A stretch of 11,538 nt of DNA from Pseudomonadota bacterium (GCA_003242495.1 QGUO01000070.1:1-11538), one strand, 5' to 3'; shown: positions 1 to 8,286, counted from the stretch's first letter. Program-made: numbers and translations. The notes: generated by a model from the sequence alone, not told the origin.

Positions 1-659
1 GCGGCCGCGTACTCGGCGAGGCTGGCGTATCGGTCCATGTGATCGGCGGTGACGTTCAGGACGGCCGCGGCGGCCACGGCCAGGGATTGCGTGGTCTCCA
101 GCTGAAAGCTGGAGAGCTCGAGCACGTACAGATCGGGCGCCGGTTCTTCCAGCAACTCGAGCGCCGGGCGACCCAGATTGCCACCCGCGAGCACGCGCTG
201 GCCGGCAGCCCGTGCCATCTCGGCGAGCAGGGTGGTCACCGTGCTCTTGCCGTTGGTGCCGGTCACCGCCACCACTGGCGCGCGCGCCTCGCGGGCGAAC
301 AGCTCGATATCGCCGACCAGGGGCACGCCACGCGCCGCGGCGGCACGCATGAACGGCTCGCACAGTGAGACGCCGGGCGAGACGACGATTTGCGTGGCCC
401 CGTCGAGCAGGCCCTCGTCGAATCCGCCGAAGCGCGTCTCGACGTGCGGCGCGAGCCGGGCCAGCGCCTCGGCTCCGGGCGGCTCGACACGGCTGTCGGT
501 CACCGCGAACGCCCGCCCGCGGGCCTGCAAGTAGCGCGCGCAGGACAGCCCGGTACGGCCGAGTCCCACGACCACGGTGCGCCCTGCAACGGCGTGCGTA
601 CCCCCCGCCGCTGGCGCGGGTGAGTGGATCGGCGGGCGGTGGCCGGCGTGCACGACCAT
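1..659 (-). CDS. murD: MurD, UDP-N-acetylmuramoyl-L-alanine--D-glutamate ligase (5' part, cut by window edge)
   Basis: This cytoplasmic ATP-dependent ligase adds D-glutamate to UDP-MurNAc-L-alanine, the second step of stem-peptide assembly. The 219 visible residues show an N-terminal UDP-binding fold with VGLGRTGLS at 31-39 and SPGVS at 94-98. The Mur-ligase P-loop TGTNGKST is at 133-140, ELSSFQLE at 181-188 and NVTADHMDRY at 202-211. The rest of the central domain and the C-terminal domain lie outside the window. The ATG at 659 is 2 nt after the mraY stop, with an AAGGTG ribosome site about 7 nt upstream. This start gives roughly 27 residues before the first beta strand, more than in E. coli MurD, and this leader is rich in Pro, Ala and His. 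GTG at codon 3 is the only close alternative. Identity is certain; the exact start is likely but not proven. Confidence 0.96.
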   Translation of the reverse strand, partial: MVVHAGHRPPIHSPAPAAGGTHAVAGRTVVVGLGRTGLSCARYLQARGRAFAVTDSRVEPPGAEALARLAPHVETRFGGFDEGLLDGATQIVVSPGVSLCEPFMRAAAARGVPLVGDIELFAREARAPVVAVTGTNGKSTVTTLLAEMARAAGQRVLAGGNLGRPALELLEEPAPDLYVLELSSFQLETTQSLAVAAAAVLNVTADHMDRYASLAEYAA

Positions 660-661
660 CG

Positions 662-1747
662 TCAGCGCACCTTCAGCGTGGCCAGGCCGACGAGCACCAG
701 GATCACCGAAATGATCCAGAAGCGCACGATGACTTTCGGCTCTGCCCAGCCCTTGAGCTCGAAATGATGATGGATGGGCGCCATGCGGAAGATGCGCTTG
801 CCGGTGAGCTTGAAGGACACCACCTGCAGCATCACCGACACCGTCTCCATGACGAACACGCCTGCCATGACGAACAGCACGATCTCCTGGCGCACGATCA
901 CCGCCACGACGCCGAGCGCAGCACCGAGTGCGAGCGCGCCGATGTCACCCATGAACACCTGGGCCGGATAGGTGTTGAACCACAAGAACCCGAGTCCCGC
1001 CCCCACCAGCGAGGCGCAGAACACCAGCATCTCGCCGGCGCCGGCGATATAGGGAATCTGCAGGTACTCCGAGAACACCACGTGGCCCGTCACGTAGGCG
1101 AACACGCCGAGCGCCCCCGCCACGAACACCGCCGGCATGATGGCGAGCCCGTCGAGCCCGTCGGTGAGATTCACCGCGTTGCTGGACCCGACCAGCACGA
1201 AATACGTGAGCAGGATGAACCCGAACGCCCCCAACGGAATTTCCACATGCTTGAAGAACGGCACGAACAGTGCCGTGTCCGCCGGCGAGGTCGCGGTATG
1301 CCACAGCGCCAGGGCCGCGCCGAGCGCGGCCACCGACTGCCAGAAATACTTGTAGCGCGCGATCAGCCCGCGGCTGTTGCCCACGATGAGCTTGAGGTAG
1401 TCGTCCCAGAAGCCGATCAGGCCGAACGCCAGCGTCACGCCGAGCGCAATCCACACGAATCGATTCGCCAGATCCGCCCACAGCAGCGTGCTCGTGCCCA
1501 TCGCCACCAGGATCAGCGCGCCGCCCATGGTCGGGGTGCCGGCCTTGAGCAGGTGCGTCTTCGGTCCATCGTCACGCACGCGCTGGCCGATCTGGCGCGC
1601 GGTGAGCTTGCGGATCATCCACGGGCCGATCATCAGCGAGATGAGCAGCGCCGAGAGCGCCGCGAGAATGGCGCGCAGCGTGATGTAACCGAATACGCGA
1701 AAGCCGGAGTGCCAGTCGCTCAGTAGTTGTGAAAGTTCAACAAGCAC
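662..1747 (-). CDS. mraY: MraY, phospho-N-acetylmuramoyl-pentapeptide-transferase
   Basis: This integral inner-membrane enzyme transfers phospho-MurNAc-pentapeptide from UDP to undecaprenyl phosphate, making lipid I. The protein is 361 residues against 360 in E. coli and is hydrophobic throughout, consistent with ten membrane helices. Family motifs are in place: RNDGP-like VRDDGP at 57-62, GTPTMGG at 70-76, the catalytic pair D115-D116 in FWDD, NLTDGLDG at 193-200, MGDIG at 266-270 with the third aspartate D268, and the IHHHFE loop at 325-330. I chose the GTG at 1747 because its LVELSQ..SGFRVF N-terminus lines up with the E. coli protein. The open frame continues further upstream, but that part is out-of-frame murF sequence. 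The start has no strong ribosome site and lies 10 nt after the murF stop, so coupling to murF translation is likely. Confidence 0.97.
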   Translation of the reverse strand: MLVELSQLLSDWHSGFRVFGYITLRAILAALSALLISLMIGPWMIRKLTARQIGQRVRDDGPKTHLLKAGTPTMGGALILVAMGTSTLLWADLANRFVWIALGVTLAFGLIGFWDDYLKLIVGNSRGLIARYKYFWQSVAALGAALALWHTATSPADTALFVPFFKHVEIPLGAFGFILLTYFVLVGSSNAVNLTDGLDGLAIMPAVFVAGALGVFAYVTGHVVFSEYLQIPYIAGAGEMLVFCASLVGAGLGFLWFNTYPAQVFMGDIGALALGAALGVVAVIVRQEIVLFVMAGVFVMETVSVMLQVVSFKLTGKRIFRMAPIHHHFELKGWAEPKVIVRFWIISVILVLVGLATLKVR

Positions 1748-1757
1748 GCGTATTGCT

Positions 1758-3188
1758 CTACGGAGAATCGTTCCTGTCGGCCGGTTGGCGAGTGGCCGCG
1801 CCTCGCGGGCCAACGTCCTCGGCCGCCGCGTCGGCAGTACGTCCGAGCGCGGCGGACACCCGCTCGAGACGATTGGCGCGCGACCCCTTGATGAGCACGG
1901 CCACACCCGGCTCGAGTGCGCGACGCGCCTCGGCGACGAGTGCGTCGACGCTCTCGTAAGACTGCCCACCCGGGCCGAACGCGGCCACGGCGGCCGGTGA
2001 ATGCCGGCCGACGGTGAGCAGTCGCTCGATGCCCGCCTGGCGCGCATAACGCCCTACCTCGGCATGCAGCTCGTCGACGCCGGCGCCGAGCTCGAGCATG
2101 TCGCCGAGCACCAGCCAGCGTCGGCCGCCCAGACTGGCGAACGCATCCAGGCCGGCCTTGAGCGAGCTCGGATTGGCGTTGTATGAGTCGTCGACGAGGA
2201 AGGCGCCGTTGAGCGCCGGCTTGAGCTCCAGTCGACCGGCCACCGCGCGCGCTTCGGCGAGACCCGCCACGATCTGCTCGAGCGAGGCGCCGGCGGCGCT
2301 CGCGGCGGCCGCCGCACCGAGCGCATTGCGCAGGTTGTGCAATCCGCCGAGCGCCAGGGTCGCGGGGCGCTTGCCCTCGGGGGCGGCCAGCTCGAACTCG
2401 ACGTGAAACCCGCTGGCATCGCCTCCCGAACGCACCTTGTGCGCCATGAAATCGGCCGGCTGCTCGAAACCGAAGCTGAGGATGCGTCCGGCGGAGCATG
2501 CATCGCGCCACTGTGCGGCGAAAGCGTCGTCGGCATTGATCACGGCGACCCCCTGGGACGGCAGGGCCCTGAACAGCTCGCCCTTGCCGTTCGCCACGCC
2601 TTGCAGGTTGCCGAAGCCTTCCAAGTGCGCCGCTCCCGCGTTGGTCACGAGGCCAATGGTCGGCTCGGCGATCTGCGCGAGGTGCGCGATCTCGCCCGGA
2701 CCGCTTGCGCCCATCTCGACCACGGCCCAGCGGTGGCTCGGACGCAGCTCGAGCAGCGTCAGGGGCACGCCGATGTGATTGTTGAGATTGCCGCGCGTAA
2801 CCAGGCCCGCACCGCGGCGCGAAAGGATCGCCCCGATGAGCTCCTTGGTCGTGGTCTTGCCGTTGCTCCCAGTCACCGCGATGAGCGGAATGTCGAACTG
2901 GCGCCGCCATGCCCGCGCGAAAACGGCGAGCGCCGCGAGGGGATCGGGCGCAACGAGCTGCGGTACATCCACCGGTATCGGCCGCGCGACGAGCGCCCCG
3001 GCGGCGCCTTGCCGCGCGGCACTCGCCACGAAGTCGTGCCCGTCGAAATTCGGGCCACGCAGCGCAACGAACAGGGCGCCGGGCTCGAGCTTGCGCGTGT
3101 CGGTGCACACCGAGGCAAAGGCCCGGTCCTCGCCCGGCGCCTGGACGCCGGCGATGTGCGCGAATTCGTGCAGACGCCAGGAAATCAT
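1758..3188 (-). CDS. murF: MurF, UDP-N-acetylmuramoyl-tripeptide--D-alanyl-D-alanine ligase
   Basis: This cytoplasmic ligase adds the D-Ala-D-Ala dipeptide to UDP-MurNAc-tripeptide and so completes the pentapeptide precursor used by MraY. The protein is 476 residues, close to the usual 450-480. The N-terminal UDP domain has CTDTRK at 28-33 and the GALFVALRG strand at 37-45. The ATP loop TGSNGKTTTK is at 106-115, with GNLNNHIGVPLTLL from 133 and VEMGASGPGEI from 157. The C-terminal domain shows DDSYNANP at 333-340, LGDM at 361-364 and KGSRANRLE at 434-442. The ATG at 3188 overlaps the murE stop as ATGA and is preceded by a very strong ribosome site, GGGAGGGG, 7 nt upstream. The last 25 or so residues after the KGSRANR helix form a poorly conserved polar tail. 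Confidence 0.97.
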   Translation of the reverse strand: MISWRLHEFAHIAGVQAPGEDRAFASVCTDTRKLEPGALFVALRGPNFDGHDFVASAARQGAAGALVARPIPVDVPQLVAPDPLAALAVFARAWRRQFDIPLIAVTGSNGKTTTKELIGAILSRRGAGLVTRGNLNNHIGVPLTLLELRPSHRWAVVEMGASGPGEIAHLAQIAEPTIGLVTNAGAAHLEGFGNLQGVANGKGELFRALPSQGVAVINADDAFAAQWRDACSAGRILSFGFEQPADFMAHKVRSGGDASGFHVEFELAAPEGKRPATLALGGLHNLRNALGAAAAASAAGASLEQIVAGLAEARAVAGRLELKPALNGAFLVDDSYNANPSSLKAGLDAFASLGGRRWLVLGDMLELGAGVDELHAEVGRYARQAGIERLLTVGRHSPAAVAAFGPGGQSYESVDALVAEARRALEPGVAVLIKGSRANRLERVSAALGRTADAAAEDVGPRGAATRQPADRNDSP

Positions 3189-4768
3189 GCGTCCGCCCCT
3201 CCCTGCGCGCCGGGGCCGCGCCCCTGCAGCACGGTCGCGACGAGTTCGCGGTCGCTGAAAACGCGACGTTCCGTGGCCAGGAGCTGGTAATCCTCGTGGC
3301 CCTTGCCGGCGATCAGCACGACGTCGCCGGCGCCCGCGTCGCGCAGCGCCCGTTCGATGGCGGCGGCGCGGTCGCGCTCGATGGACACTCCTTCGAGGCG
3401 CTTCATGCCGCTCAGGATGTCAGCCACGATGACGTCGCCGTTCTCGCCGCGGGGATTGTCGTCGGTGACGATCACGAGATCGGCCAGGCGCTCGGCAACC
3501 GCCCCCATCAGCGGGCGTTTGCCCGGATCGCGCTCACCGCCGCAGCCGAACACACAGATCAGCCTGCCCGCACTGTGTGCGCGCACCGCCTGCAAGGCCT
3601 TCTCGAGCGCATCCGGCGTGTGTGCGTAATCGACCACGACCAGCGGCGCCCCGGGCACGCGGAAGGTCTCCATGCGCCCCGGCGGCGCCTGGCACTCACC
3701 GAGCGCAGCCACCGCATCGGCGAGCGGCACGTCCCAGCCCAGCAAGACCGCCAGCACGGCCAGCAGGTTCTCGGCATTGAAATCGCCGACGAAGCGCGAG
3801 TACAGCGTCGCCGCTCCCCAGGTGCCGTCGACCTGGATCTCCAGTCCCTCCGGGCGCGCCGTGACCTGCGTCGCGAACAGATGCCGCGTGAGCGGCGAAA
3901 GCTGGCGAAACGGCACGGCGGACGACCGGCTGTATGTGGTGACCAGCACATTGCAGGCGATCCGGTTGAGCAGCTGGCGACCGAACGGATCGTCAGCGTT
4001 CACGACCGCATGCTTCAGCGCCGGCCAGGTGAACAGACGCGACTTGGCTTCCCCGTACGCCGCGAGGGTGCCGTGATAATCGAGGTGATCGCGGGTCAGG
4101 TTGGTGAACACCGCCGTGTCGAAACGCACGCCGTCCACGCGGCGCTGATCGAGCGCATGGGAGGAGACCTCCATGGCGAACGAACGTGCGCCGGCGTCGC
4201 GCAGCTCGGCGAGCTGGCGATGCACCGTGATGCAATCCGGCGTGGTGTAGGCAGCCGGCGCGAGTGCGTCGAGACGTCCGACGCCGAGCGTGCCCGCATA
4301 GGCTGCCGGCCGCTCGAGCTTCTCGAGCGCGGCGGCAATCAACCAGGCGGTCGTGCTCTTGCCGTTGGTGCCCGTCACGCCCGCGACCGGCACGACCCGC
4401 GAGGGCTCGTCGAAGAAACGGTCGGCGATGGTGCCGAGGCGGCACGTGAGCTGCGGCACTTCGATGAGCGCGACGTGTCGTGGCAGGGTCGGCGCCACGA
4501 CGCCCGGCGCCGGTTCCCAAAGGACCGCCGCGGCCCCGGCCTGCGTCGCCTGGAGCGCATGGTTGATGCCATGCGTGCGTCGTCCGGGCAACGCAACGAA
4601 CGCGGCGCCCGGGCGCACGGCGCGGCTGTCGGAGGTCAAGTCCGTCACGCCGATCCGCCCGGGCACGGGCGGCACGGGCGCGAGATCCGCGAGCACGGCG
4701 CGCAGGTCCCTGGTTGGCGATGTGTCATTGCCGCTGCCCATGGCAGTCCACCCGAATGCCGCGTTCAT
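3185..4768 (-). CDS. murE: MurE, UDP-MurNAc-L-Ala-D-Glu--meso-2,6-diaminopimelate ligase
   Basis: This cytoplasmic ligase adds the third residue of the stem peptide. The protein is 527 residues, slightly longer than E. coli MurE (495). The UDP-binding domain has TSDSRAVRPGAAFVAL at 45-60. The ATP loop GVTGTNGKSTT is at 130-140, YTTPDCITVHRQL begins at 174, MEVSSHALDQRRVDG at 199-213, and TNLTRDHLDYHG at 222-233. YGEAKSRLF follows at 238, with K242 at the position of the carbamylated lysine. DYAHTPDALEK is at 380-390 and GKGHEDYQ at 488-495. DNPR at 437-440 is the signature of meso-diaminopimelate-adding enzymes, which predicts a Gram-negative-type DAP stem peptide. The start at 4768 overlaps the ftsI stop as ATGA. 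An internal ATG at codon 10 is a weaker alternative. The first 25 residues are not conserved. Confidence 0.97.
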   Translation of the reverse strand: MNAAFGWTAMGSGNDTSPTRDLRAVLADLAPVPPVPGRIGVTDLTSDSRAVRPGAAFVALPGRRTHGINHALQATQAGAAAVLWEPAPGVVAPTLPRHVALIEVPQLTCRLGTIADRFFDEPSRVVPVAGVTGTNGKSTTAWLIAAALEKLERPAAYAGTLGVGRLDALAPAAYTTPDCITVHRQLAELRDAGARSFAMEVSSHALDQRRVDGVRFDTAVFTNLTRDHLDYHGTLAAYGEAKSRLFTWPALKHAVVNADDPFGRQLLNRIACNVLVTTYSRSSAVPFRQLSPLTRHLFATQVTARPEGLEIQVDGTWGAATLYSRFVGDFNAENLLAVLAVLLGWDVPLADAVAALGECQAPPGRMETFRVPGAPLVVVDYAHTPDALEKALQAVRAHSAGRLICVFGCGGERDPGKRPLMGAVAERLADLVIVTDDNPRGENGDVIVADILSGMKRLEGVSIERDRAAAIERALRDAGAGDVVLIAGKGHEDYQLLATERRVFSDRELVATVLQGRGPGAQGGADA

Positions 4769-6492
4769 GGCTGACTCGCCTGCACGAGCGTGGCCGGCGG
4801 CAGGCGGTCGAGCCCATCGGGCGGCACACCCAGCAGGCGCAGCGCACCGGCCATCACGGTGGCGAACACCGGCGCGGCGACCTCGCCGCCGTAGAACTGC
4901 TTGCCGCTCGGCTCGTCGATCATGACGATGGCGGCCAGACGCGGATTGCTCGCCGGCACCACGCCGCCAAACGTGGAGAAATAACGGTCGGTCGAGTAGC
5001 CGCCGGCGCCAGCCTTCCACGCCGTCCCGGTCTTGCCGGCGACGCGATAACCGAACAGCGCGGCACGGTTGCCGGTGCCGTCCTCGGAGACCACGCGCTC
5101 CATCATCTCGAGCAACTCGCGCGCGACGCGCGCATCGAGCACCCGCTCGCCGCGCACCGGCCCCTCCACGCGCTCGAGCGTGATCGGCCGGCGGATCCCG
5201 CCGGCGCCGAGGATGGCGTAAGCCTGCGCGAGCTGCAGCGGCGTCACCGACAGGTTGTAACCGTAGGAGATCGTCGCCTGGTTGATACGCCGCCACTGTG
5301 AATGGTCGTGCAACAGCCCCGCTGATTCGCCCGGAAAGCCGCTGCCGGTGGATTGACCGAAGCCGAAGGCGCGCAGCGTTTCCCACATCTGCCGCGGTGT
5401 CAGCTCGAGCGCCATCTTGGCCATGCCGACATTGCTCGACTTGGCCAGCACGGTGGTCAGCGACACCGCGCCCAGATTGTTGCGGTCCGGGATGCGCTTG
5501 ACGCCCACCTGTACGAATCCCGGCGAGGTGTCGATCACGGAATCTGCGTGGTAGCGCCCCGACGCGATGGCGGCGGCGGCGATGAACGGCTTGATGCTCG
5601 AGCCGGGCTCGAAAATGTCGGTCACGGCGCGGTTGCGATAGCGCGCCGGGGACACATCGTCGCGGTCGTTCGGGTTGTAAGCCGGCTGGTTCGCCATCGC
5701 GAGCACTTCGCCCGTGTCGATGTCGATCACCACGATGGTGCCCGCCTTCGCGCCGTGCTCCTGCACCGCCGCCTTCAGCTCACGGTAGGCCAGGTACTGG
5801 ATGCGCAGGTCGATGCTGGTCACGAGCTCCGTGCCGGGACGCGGCGCACGAATGCTCTCGATGTCCTCGACGGTACGCCCGTAGCGATCCTGAATGATGC
5901 GCTTCGCGCCGGGCTCGGCGCCGAGCCAATGGTCGTAGGCGAGCTCGAGCCCCTCCTGCCCGATGTCCTCGTAGCGCTTGGTAAAGCCGAGTAAATGACC
6001 GGTCACCTCGCCCGAAGGATAAAAGCGGCGGTACTCGCGCTCGAGATGCACGCCGGGAATCTTGAGCGCCGCCACCTGTGCCGCATCGCTCGGGCGCATG
6101 TGGCGCACGAGATAGATGAACTTGCGATCCAGGTTGCTGGTGATGTACTGGGTGAGCCAGTTCGCGTCGCGGTTGAGCGCCTCGGCCAGGCGCGGAATCT
6201 GATCGGCGGCGCGCATGAGCTCCGGCGGCGAGGCCCAGACGCTGTCCACCGGCATGCTGGCGGCGAGCGGCTCACCGTTGCGGTCATAAATGTTGCCGCG
6301 ATTGGCCGAGAGCTTCGCCACGCGCGTGAAGCGCGCGTCGCCCTGGCCCTCGAGGAAGCCATCGTCGAGCACCTGCAGGTCCACCGCCCGCGCGACGAGC
6401 ACGACCGCGACCGCAAGCAGCAGCACGAGCACGAAACGCAGCCGCGCGCGATACTGCTCCAGGGAAAACGCTCTGTGGTCGGGACGCATCAT
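4765..6492 (-). CDS. ftsI: FtsI (PBP3), septal peptidoglycan D,D-transpeptidase
   Basis: This class B penicillin-binding protein cross-links septal peptidoglycan, works with FtsW and is recruited through FtsQLB. The protein is 575 residues (E. coli 588). It has a short basic cytoplasmic tail, one membrane anchor at about 19-36, and a PBP-dimer domain with ANRGNIYDRNGEPLA from 63. The transpeptidase domain has SxxK as S298-S-I-K301, SxN as S352-S-N354, and KTGT at 487-490, so all three active-site motifs are intact. The start is a double ATG at 6492/6489; the first overlaps the ftsL stop by 1 nt (TAATG). No strong ribosome site is visible, so translation probably depends on coupling to ftsL. 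The open frame extends further upstream, but that part reads through ftsL out of frame and lacks family similarity. Confidence 0.97.
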   Translation of the reverse strand: MMRPDHRAFSLEQYRARLRFVLVLLLAVAVVLVARAVDLQVLDDGFLEGQGDARFTRVAKLSANRGNIYDRNGEPLAASMPVDSVWASPPELMRAADQIPRLAEALNRDANWLTQYITSNLDRKFIYLVRHMRPSDAAQVAALKIPGVHLEREYRRFYPSGEVTGHLLGFTKRYEDIGQEGLELAYDHWLGAEPGAKRIIQDRYGRTVEDIESIRAPRPGTELVTSIDLRIQYLAYRELKAAVQEHGAKAGTIVVIDIDTGEVLAMANQPAYNPNDRDDVSPARYRNRAVTDIFEPGSSIKPFIAAAAIASGRYHADSVIDTSPGFVQVGVKRIPDRNNLGAVSLTTVLAKSSNVGMAKMALELTPRQMWETLRAFGFGQSTGSGFPGESAGLLHDHSQWRRINQATISYGYNLSVTPLQLAQAYAILGAGGIRRPITLERVEGPVRGERVLDARVARELLEMMERVVSEDGTGNRAALFGYRVAGKTGTAWKAGAGGYSTDRYFSTFGGVVPASNPRLAAIVMIDEPSGKQFYGGEVAAPVFATVMAGALRLLGVPPDGLDRLPPATLVQASQP

Positions 6493-6764
6493 TATTGAGT
6501 AACGATCAGGACCTCGTCCGGCCGTGGAACCACCATCTTCAAATCGGCACGCGCCTTCTGCTCGACGCGGCCGTGCATGGCCATCGCGCTCTGCTCGAGC
6601 TTGAGCTGCCCCCAGGCGATGTCGAGCCGATCGCGCTCGGCATGCAGCGCCTGAAGCTGAATGAACAGGCTGCGCGTCTGGTGCTTGCTCCAGACGACGG
6701 CCACGCCCGACAGCGCCAGCAGCGCCCACAACAACAGCATCGATACCCGTCCAACGGAACTCAT
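6492..6764 (-). CDS. ftsL: FtsL, cell division protein
   Basis: This small bitopic membrane protein forms the FtsQLB complex that activates FtsWI at the septum. The 90-residue protein has a short N-terminus, one transmembrane helix at about 8-25 (LLLWALLALSGVAVVW), then a periplasmic heptad-like coiled coil at roughly 27-60 (QLQALHAERDRLDIAWGQLKLEQ). The tail has the conserved feel of FtsL ends, with AR.DLKMVVPRPDEVLIV. FtsL sequences diverge strongly, so the call rests on size, topology and its place between rsmH and ftsI. The ATG at 6764 overlaps the rsmH stop as ATGA, with GGAGAGG about 8 nt upstream. The frame stays open further upstream inside rsmH, but that segment is a shadow of rsmH. 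Confidence 0.93.
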   Translation of the reverse strand: MSSVGRVSMLLLWALLALSGVAVVWSKHQTRSLFIQLQALHAERDRLDIAWGQLKLEQSAMAMHGRVEQKARADLKMVVPRPDEVLIVTQ

Positions 6765-7690
6765 GCCGCAAGCCTCTCCGCCACGCGCATCACCGCGCTG
6801 CGCGCTCGCGGGTTGCGCTGCACCTCCTGCACCGTGGGATGCACTGCGCGGCCGATGCGACGCAGCTTCGCACGCGCCTCGGCTGGCACCTCGGGCAGGC
6901 CCGCATACACCGGATCGTCCTGCGAGTGGCGCTGGATGAAGCGCTTGACCAGTCCATCCTCCAGGGAGTGGAAACTGATCACGCACAAGCGTCCGCCGGG
7001 CGCCAGCACCGTCAGACTCGCGGCGAGCGCCGCTTCGATCTCGGCGAGCTCGTCGTTGACCAGGATGCGAATCGCCTGGAACGTGCGGGTCGCCGGGTGC
7101 TTGCCCGGCTCACGGGTCGGCACGGCTGCGGCCACCACCGCCGCGAGATCGAGCGTGCGCTCGAAGGGCGCCGTGCGCCGACGCTCGACGATGGCGCGGG
7201 CGATGCGCTTCGCGAAGCGCTCTTCGCCATACTCGCGAATCACGCGCGCGATCTCCCGCTCGCCGGCGCGCGCCAGCCACTGCGCCGCCGTGACGCCGGC
7301 CCGGTTGTCCATGCGCATGTCGAGCGGACCGTCGTGCACGAAGCTGAAGCCGCGCGCAGGATCCTCGAGCTGCGGAGAGGACACGCCCAGATCGAGCAAC
7401 ACCCCGTCGAACCTTTCAATAAGACCCACCTGCGCGGCGACCTGCGCCAGACGCGAAAAAGCTTCGTTCACCAGAATCAATCGTTCATCGGAAGCAAACC
7501 GCTCACGCCCGGCGGCAATGGCCGCCGGGTCGCGATCCATTGCCACGACCCTGCCCGCCGGGCCGACGCGTTCGAGCATCGCGCCCGTGTGTCCGCCACG
7601 GCCGAAGGTCGCATCGAGATAGCGGCCTCCCGGGCGGACATCGAGTGCCTCCAGCGCTTCGGCAAGAAGCACCGGCATGTGTTCCTGCAT
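6761..7690 (-). CDS. rsmH: RsmH (MraW), 16S rRNA m4C1402 methyltransferase
   Basis: This enzyme uses S-adenosylmethionine to methylate N4 of C1402 in 16S rRNA, in the ribosomal P site. The protein is 309 residues (E. coli 313). Motifs: HMPVLLAEAL at 4-13, the SAM-binding loop DATFGRGGHT at 26-35, AMDRDPAAI at 50-58, FDGVLLDLGVSSPQL at 94-108, GFSF..DGPLDMRMD ending at 128, and the late SFHSLED box. The ATG at 7690 has GGAGGG upstream at ideal spacing. A second ATG at codon 5 fits the family core equally well and also has an AGGA in front of it, so the N-terminus could be four residues shorter. It lies 15 nt downstream of mraZ and overlaps ftsL by 4 nt. Confidence 0.97.
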   Translation of the reverse strand: MQEHMPVLLAEALEALDVRPGGRYLDATFGRGGHTGAMLERVGPAGRVVAMDRDPAAIAAGRERFASDERLILVNEAFSRLAQVAAQVGLIERFDGVLLDLGVSSPQLEDPARGFSFVHDGPLDMRMDNRAGVTAAQWLARAGEREIARVIREYGEERFAKRIARAIVERRRTAPFERTLDLAAVVAAAVPTREPGKHPATRTFQAIRILVNDELAEIEAALAASLTVLAPGGRLCVISFHSLEDGLVKRFIQRHSQDDPVYAGLPEVPAEARAKLRRIGRAVHPTVQEVQRNPRARSAVMRVAERLAA

Positions 7691-7705
7691 CGCGCCCTCC
7701 GCCTG

Positions 7706-8161
7706 CTACAGGGACAGCGATTCGAGTTCCGGCGGCAATGTCTCGACGGTCTCGTCCGCCTTGAGCCACTGCTCGCGGCACTCGTTCCAGTGCGCCTCGT
7801 CCCAGAGCTCGAAGCGGTTGCCCTGCCCGATCAGCATCGCCGAACGGGTGAGCAGGGCGTATTCGCGCAGGGAAGGCGGAATCAGCACTCGCCCGTGCGA
7901 GTCGAGATCGAGGTCGGTGGCATGGCCGATCATGAGACGCTGCAGCCGGCGGGCCACGGGATTGAGCGTCGGCAGACGCCGCAACTTCAACTCGATTTCT
8001 TCCCATTCAGGCAGCGGGTAGATCAGCAAACAGCGATCGGAGCGATCCACGGTCGCGATGAGCTGGCCGTTCGAGCGCTCCAGGATGCGCTCGCGATAGC
8101 GGGTCGGCATGGCCAGCCGCCCCTTCGCATCGAGCGTCACCTTGTTTGCACCGCGGAACAT
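7706..8161 (-). CDS. mraZ: MraZ, transcriptional regulator of the dcw operon
   Basis: MraZ is an AbrB-like DNA-binding protein that binds direct repeats ahead of its own gene and, in E. coli, represses the dcw promoter. The 151-residue protein matches the family length (E. coli 152). It carries the two SpoVT/AbrB-type repeats with the diagnostic DxxxR signatures: DAKGRLAMPTRYR starting at 11, and DSHGRVLIPPSLREYA in the second half. The start MFRGANKVTLD is typical. A modest GAGAG ribosome site lies 5 nt before the ATG. It is the first gene of the cluster. The promoter at 8257-8286 and three MraZ boxes at 8224-8248 lie upstream, which points to autoregulation here as well. Confidence 0.97.
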   Translation of the reverse strand: MFRGANKVTLDAKGRLAMPTRYRERILERSNGQLIATVDRSDRCLLIYPLPEWEEIELKLRRLPTLNPVARRLQRLMIGHATDLDLDSHGRVLIPPSLREYALLTRSAMLIGQGNRFELWDEAHWNECREQWLKADETVETLPPELESLSL

Positions 8162-8223
8162 GCCGGCTCTCGTCTGCCCGTTGCTGCCGAGTGGCGGAGT
8201 TTGGGGCGGCTATGCCCCTTCTC

Positions 8224-8248
8224 CCCATTCAATCCCACTTTTTCCCAC
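8224..8248 (-). promoter_or_regulatory. MraZ operator: three direct repeats with 10-nt period
   Basis: On the minus strand the sequence reads GTGGG, 5 nt, GTGGG, 5 nt, ATGGG, at 8248-8244, 8238-8234 and 8228-8224. This is the TGGG-type direct repeat with one-turn spacing described for MraZ binding upstream of mraZ genes. A fourth position (8218-8214, GGGGC) keeps the phase but only poorly matches. The boxes lie immediately downstream of the predicted -10 element, around or just after the expected transcript start, a position suited to repression. The 63-nt gap to the mraZ ATG forms the rest of the leader. Confidence 0.88.
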
Positions 8249-8256
8249 CTTGTTGC

Positions 8257-8286
8257 ACTATAGGGAGCGAGGAAGCCGCAAGTCAA
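8257..8286 (-). promoter_or_regulatory. Predicted sigma70 promoter of the dcw operon (Pmra)
   Basis: On the minus strand, -35 TTGACT (8286-8281) and -10 TATAGT (8262-8257) each match five of six consensus bases and are separated by 18 nt. A run of seven T preceded by AAA lies directly upstream of the -35 and could act as an UP-like element. Transcription would start near 8250, giving a leader of about 89 nt that contains the MraZ boxes. This is a sequence prediction only. Confidence 0.75.

Noticed and set aside
365..1726. Long plus-strand open frame of 453 codons across murD and mraY
   Set aside because: It is antisense to two certain genes, its product is Arg/His/Glu-rich without family motifs, and such frames arise from high GC at codon positions on the coding strand.
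1720..3108. Second minus-strand frame overlapping murF
   Set aside because: It is murF read in another frame; the real frame carries all ligase motifs.
2909..4774. Plus-strand open frame of 621 codons antisense to murE and murF
   Set aside because: Same reason: composition is that of a mirror frame, with no recognisable domain and no ribosome site.
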